This document shows positions 63,437-64,000 of a DNA stretch of 64,000 nt, in pieces. How positions within the stretch are numbered: the stretch's first letter is position 1; each line of letters begins with the position of its first letter. A program made the position numbers and the translations under genes. Source of the DNA: Penicillus capitatus (Eukaryota > Chlorophyta); contig OZ287713.1 of assembly GCA_965649825.1 (NCBI GenBank), forward strand, positions 1 to 64,000. The letters run 5' to 3'. The notes under the pieces are model-generated. The model had not been told where the DNA came from, made no database searches, and was given only the letters and a program-made list of their open reading frames with translations.

Positions 63437-64000
63437 GGTTTTTTTAACTGACCTGTGTGTGTAGAGACTCCGACTGCCCAATGCGTCGAAGACCTTTGAT
63501 GTTGGATTGAGTAACGTGTGGTTCCAGACAACAGAAGACCATGTCAGAACCTTCTTTAGCGACTGTGGAGCCGTCGTGAGAGTCCGTTTAGGTAAGATAT
63601 GCTAGTAATAAAGTGAAATGTGTGCTTTTTCCTTTAGATCTGAACGCCGATGGACGACGAACCGGGCGTGGAAGAGTGTGCTTCGAGAAAGAGTCCGCAA
63701 GAAAACAAGCTTTGGAGACAAAGAACAATAGTCTTCCGAACAATAGAAATATCTTTGTTCACAAAGTGAAGGACGAAATGTAAAATTCGCTTTCGAGTAA
63801 ATGAACCTTTTAGCGTCATCTGATGATCTGTAACGCGATCGACTCGTTTGCCGTTGACTGTTCTCTGTGAACGAGCCGTTAGCAGCTTACCGTTCCGACG
63901 GTAAACAAACTGTTTTTTAAATCGCTCATTTTTAATTAGAAAATTTAACAATTCCTTGAATACTTATTCAGCGCGTTGATTTACATGGCGGAGAGCGACG
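63437..64000. other. Right end without a recognisable gene
   Basis: Composition becomes more AT-rich after about 63,700. A 105-codon minus frame (63,634-63,951) shows no family resemblance. Nothing supported. Confidence 0.4.

Overview
The window is eukaryotic nuclear DNA. From about 3,985 to the right end it is a compact protist-like genome. It has many genes on both strands, intergenic gaps often under 100 bp, and very short introns (47-64 nt in most cases I could fix from protein continuity). The gene set includes HisG (histidine synthesis), a BioF-type biotin enzyme, a plant-type hydroxypyruvate reductase, a two-domain thioredoxin-like protein of a plastid-type family, a CPAP/SAS-4 centriole protein and a Patched/NPC-like transporter. 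Together these point to a flagellated, non-animal eukaryote, possibly plastid-bearing (alga, alveolate or stramenopile). I cannot name the species. Bases 1 to about 3,985 are strongly AT-rich, contain no gene I can support and look arthropod-like, so they may be foreign or a chimeric join.

Layout: 1-3,985 AT-rich; 3,986-4,260 dispersed repeat; 4,708-7,306 secreted VWA/Cache/C-type-lectin protein; 7,487-8,911 adrenodoxin reductase; 10,078-10,999 possible myristoylated protein; 11,370-12,608 thioredoxin-like; 12,998-16,200 two copies of an unclassified mobile element, one carrying an expanded minisatellite; 17,624-18,909 PDCD2; 19,740-20,700 acyl-CoA synthetase pseudogene; 20,953-23,144 kinase with a CaaX tail; 23,876-25,127 actin-related protein; 25,128-28,345 gene-poor; 28,827-31,154 DNA polymerase alpha B subunit; 31,216-32,664 hydroxypyruvate reductase; 32,850-34,146 SAM synthetase; 34,435-36,818 PAS-PAS-kinase; 37,020-38,107 eIF3g; 38,288-48,518 Patched/NPC-like gene carrying a 6,945-bp LTR retrotransposon in an intron; 49,030-49,610 thioredoxin; 50,017-53,223 CPAP; 53,335-58,345 nested retroelement debris with a 100-bp assembly gap; 58,337-58,672 truncated dioxygenase; 58,703-60,216 BioF; 60,292-60,954 deaminase-fold protein lacking its zinc ligands; 61,025-62,413 HisG; the right end is poorly coding.

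The strongest candidate for something new is the intact retrotransposon at 40,759-47,703. Its Gag-protease polyprotein starts, directly at the primer-binding site, with a signal peptide and a lumenal-looking domain that resembles torsin-type AAA+ proteins with a degenerate P-loop. Glycosylation sites, hydrophobic segments and a proline-rich linker follow, and only then nucleocapsid and protease. Pol lies in the -1 frame behind a textbook A AAA AAC slippery heptamer abutting the Gag stop. Both LTRs read as identical, and 4-bp target duplications flank the element. A second, non-autonomous gag-only LTR element (54,715-56,504) shares its primer-binding-site sequence.
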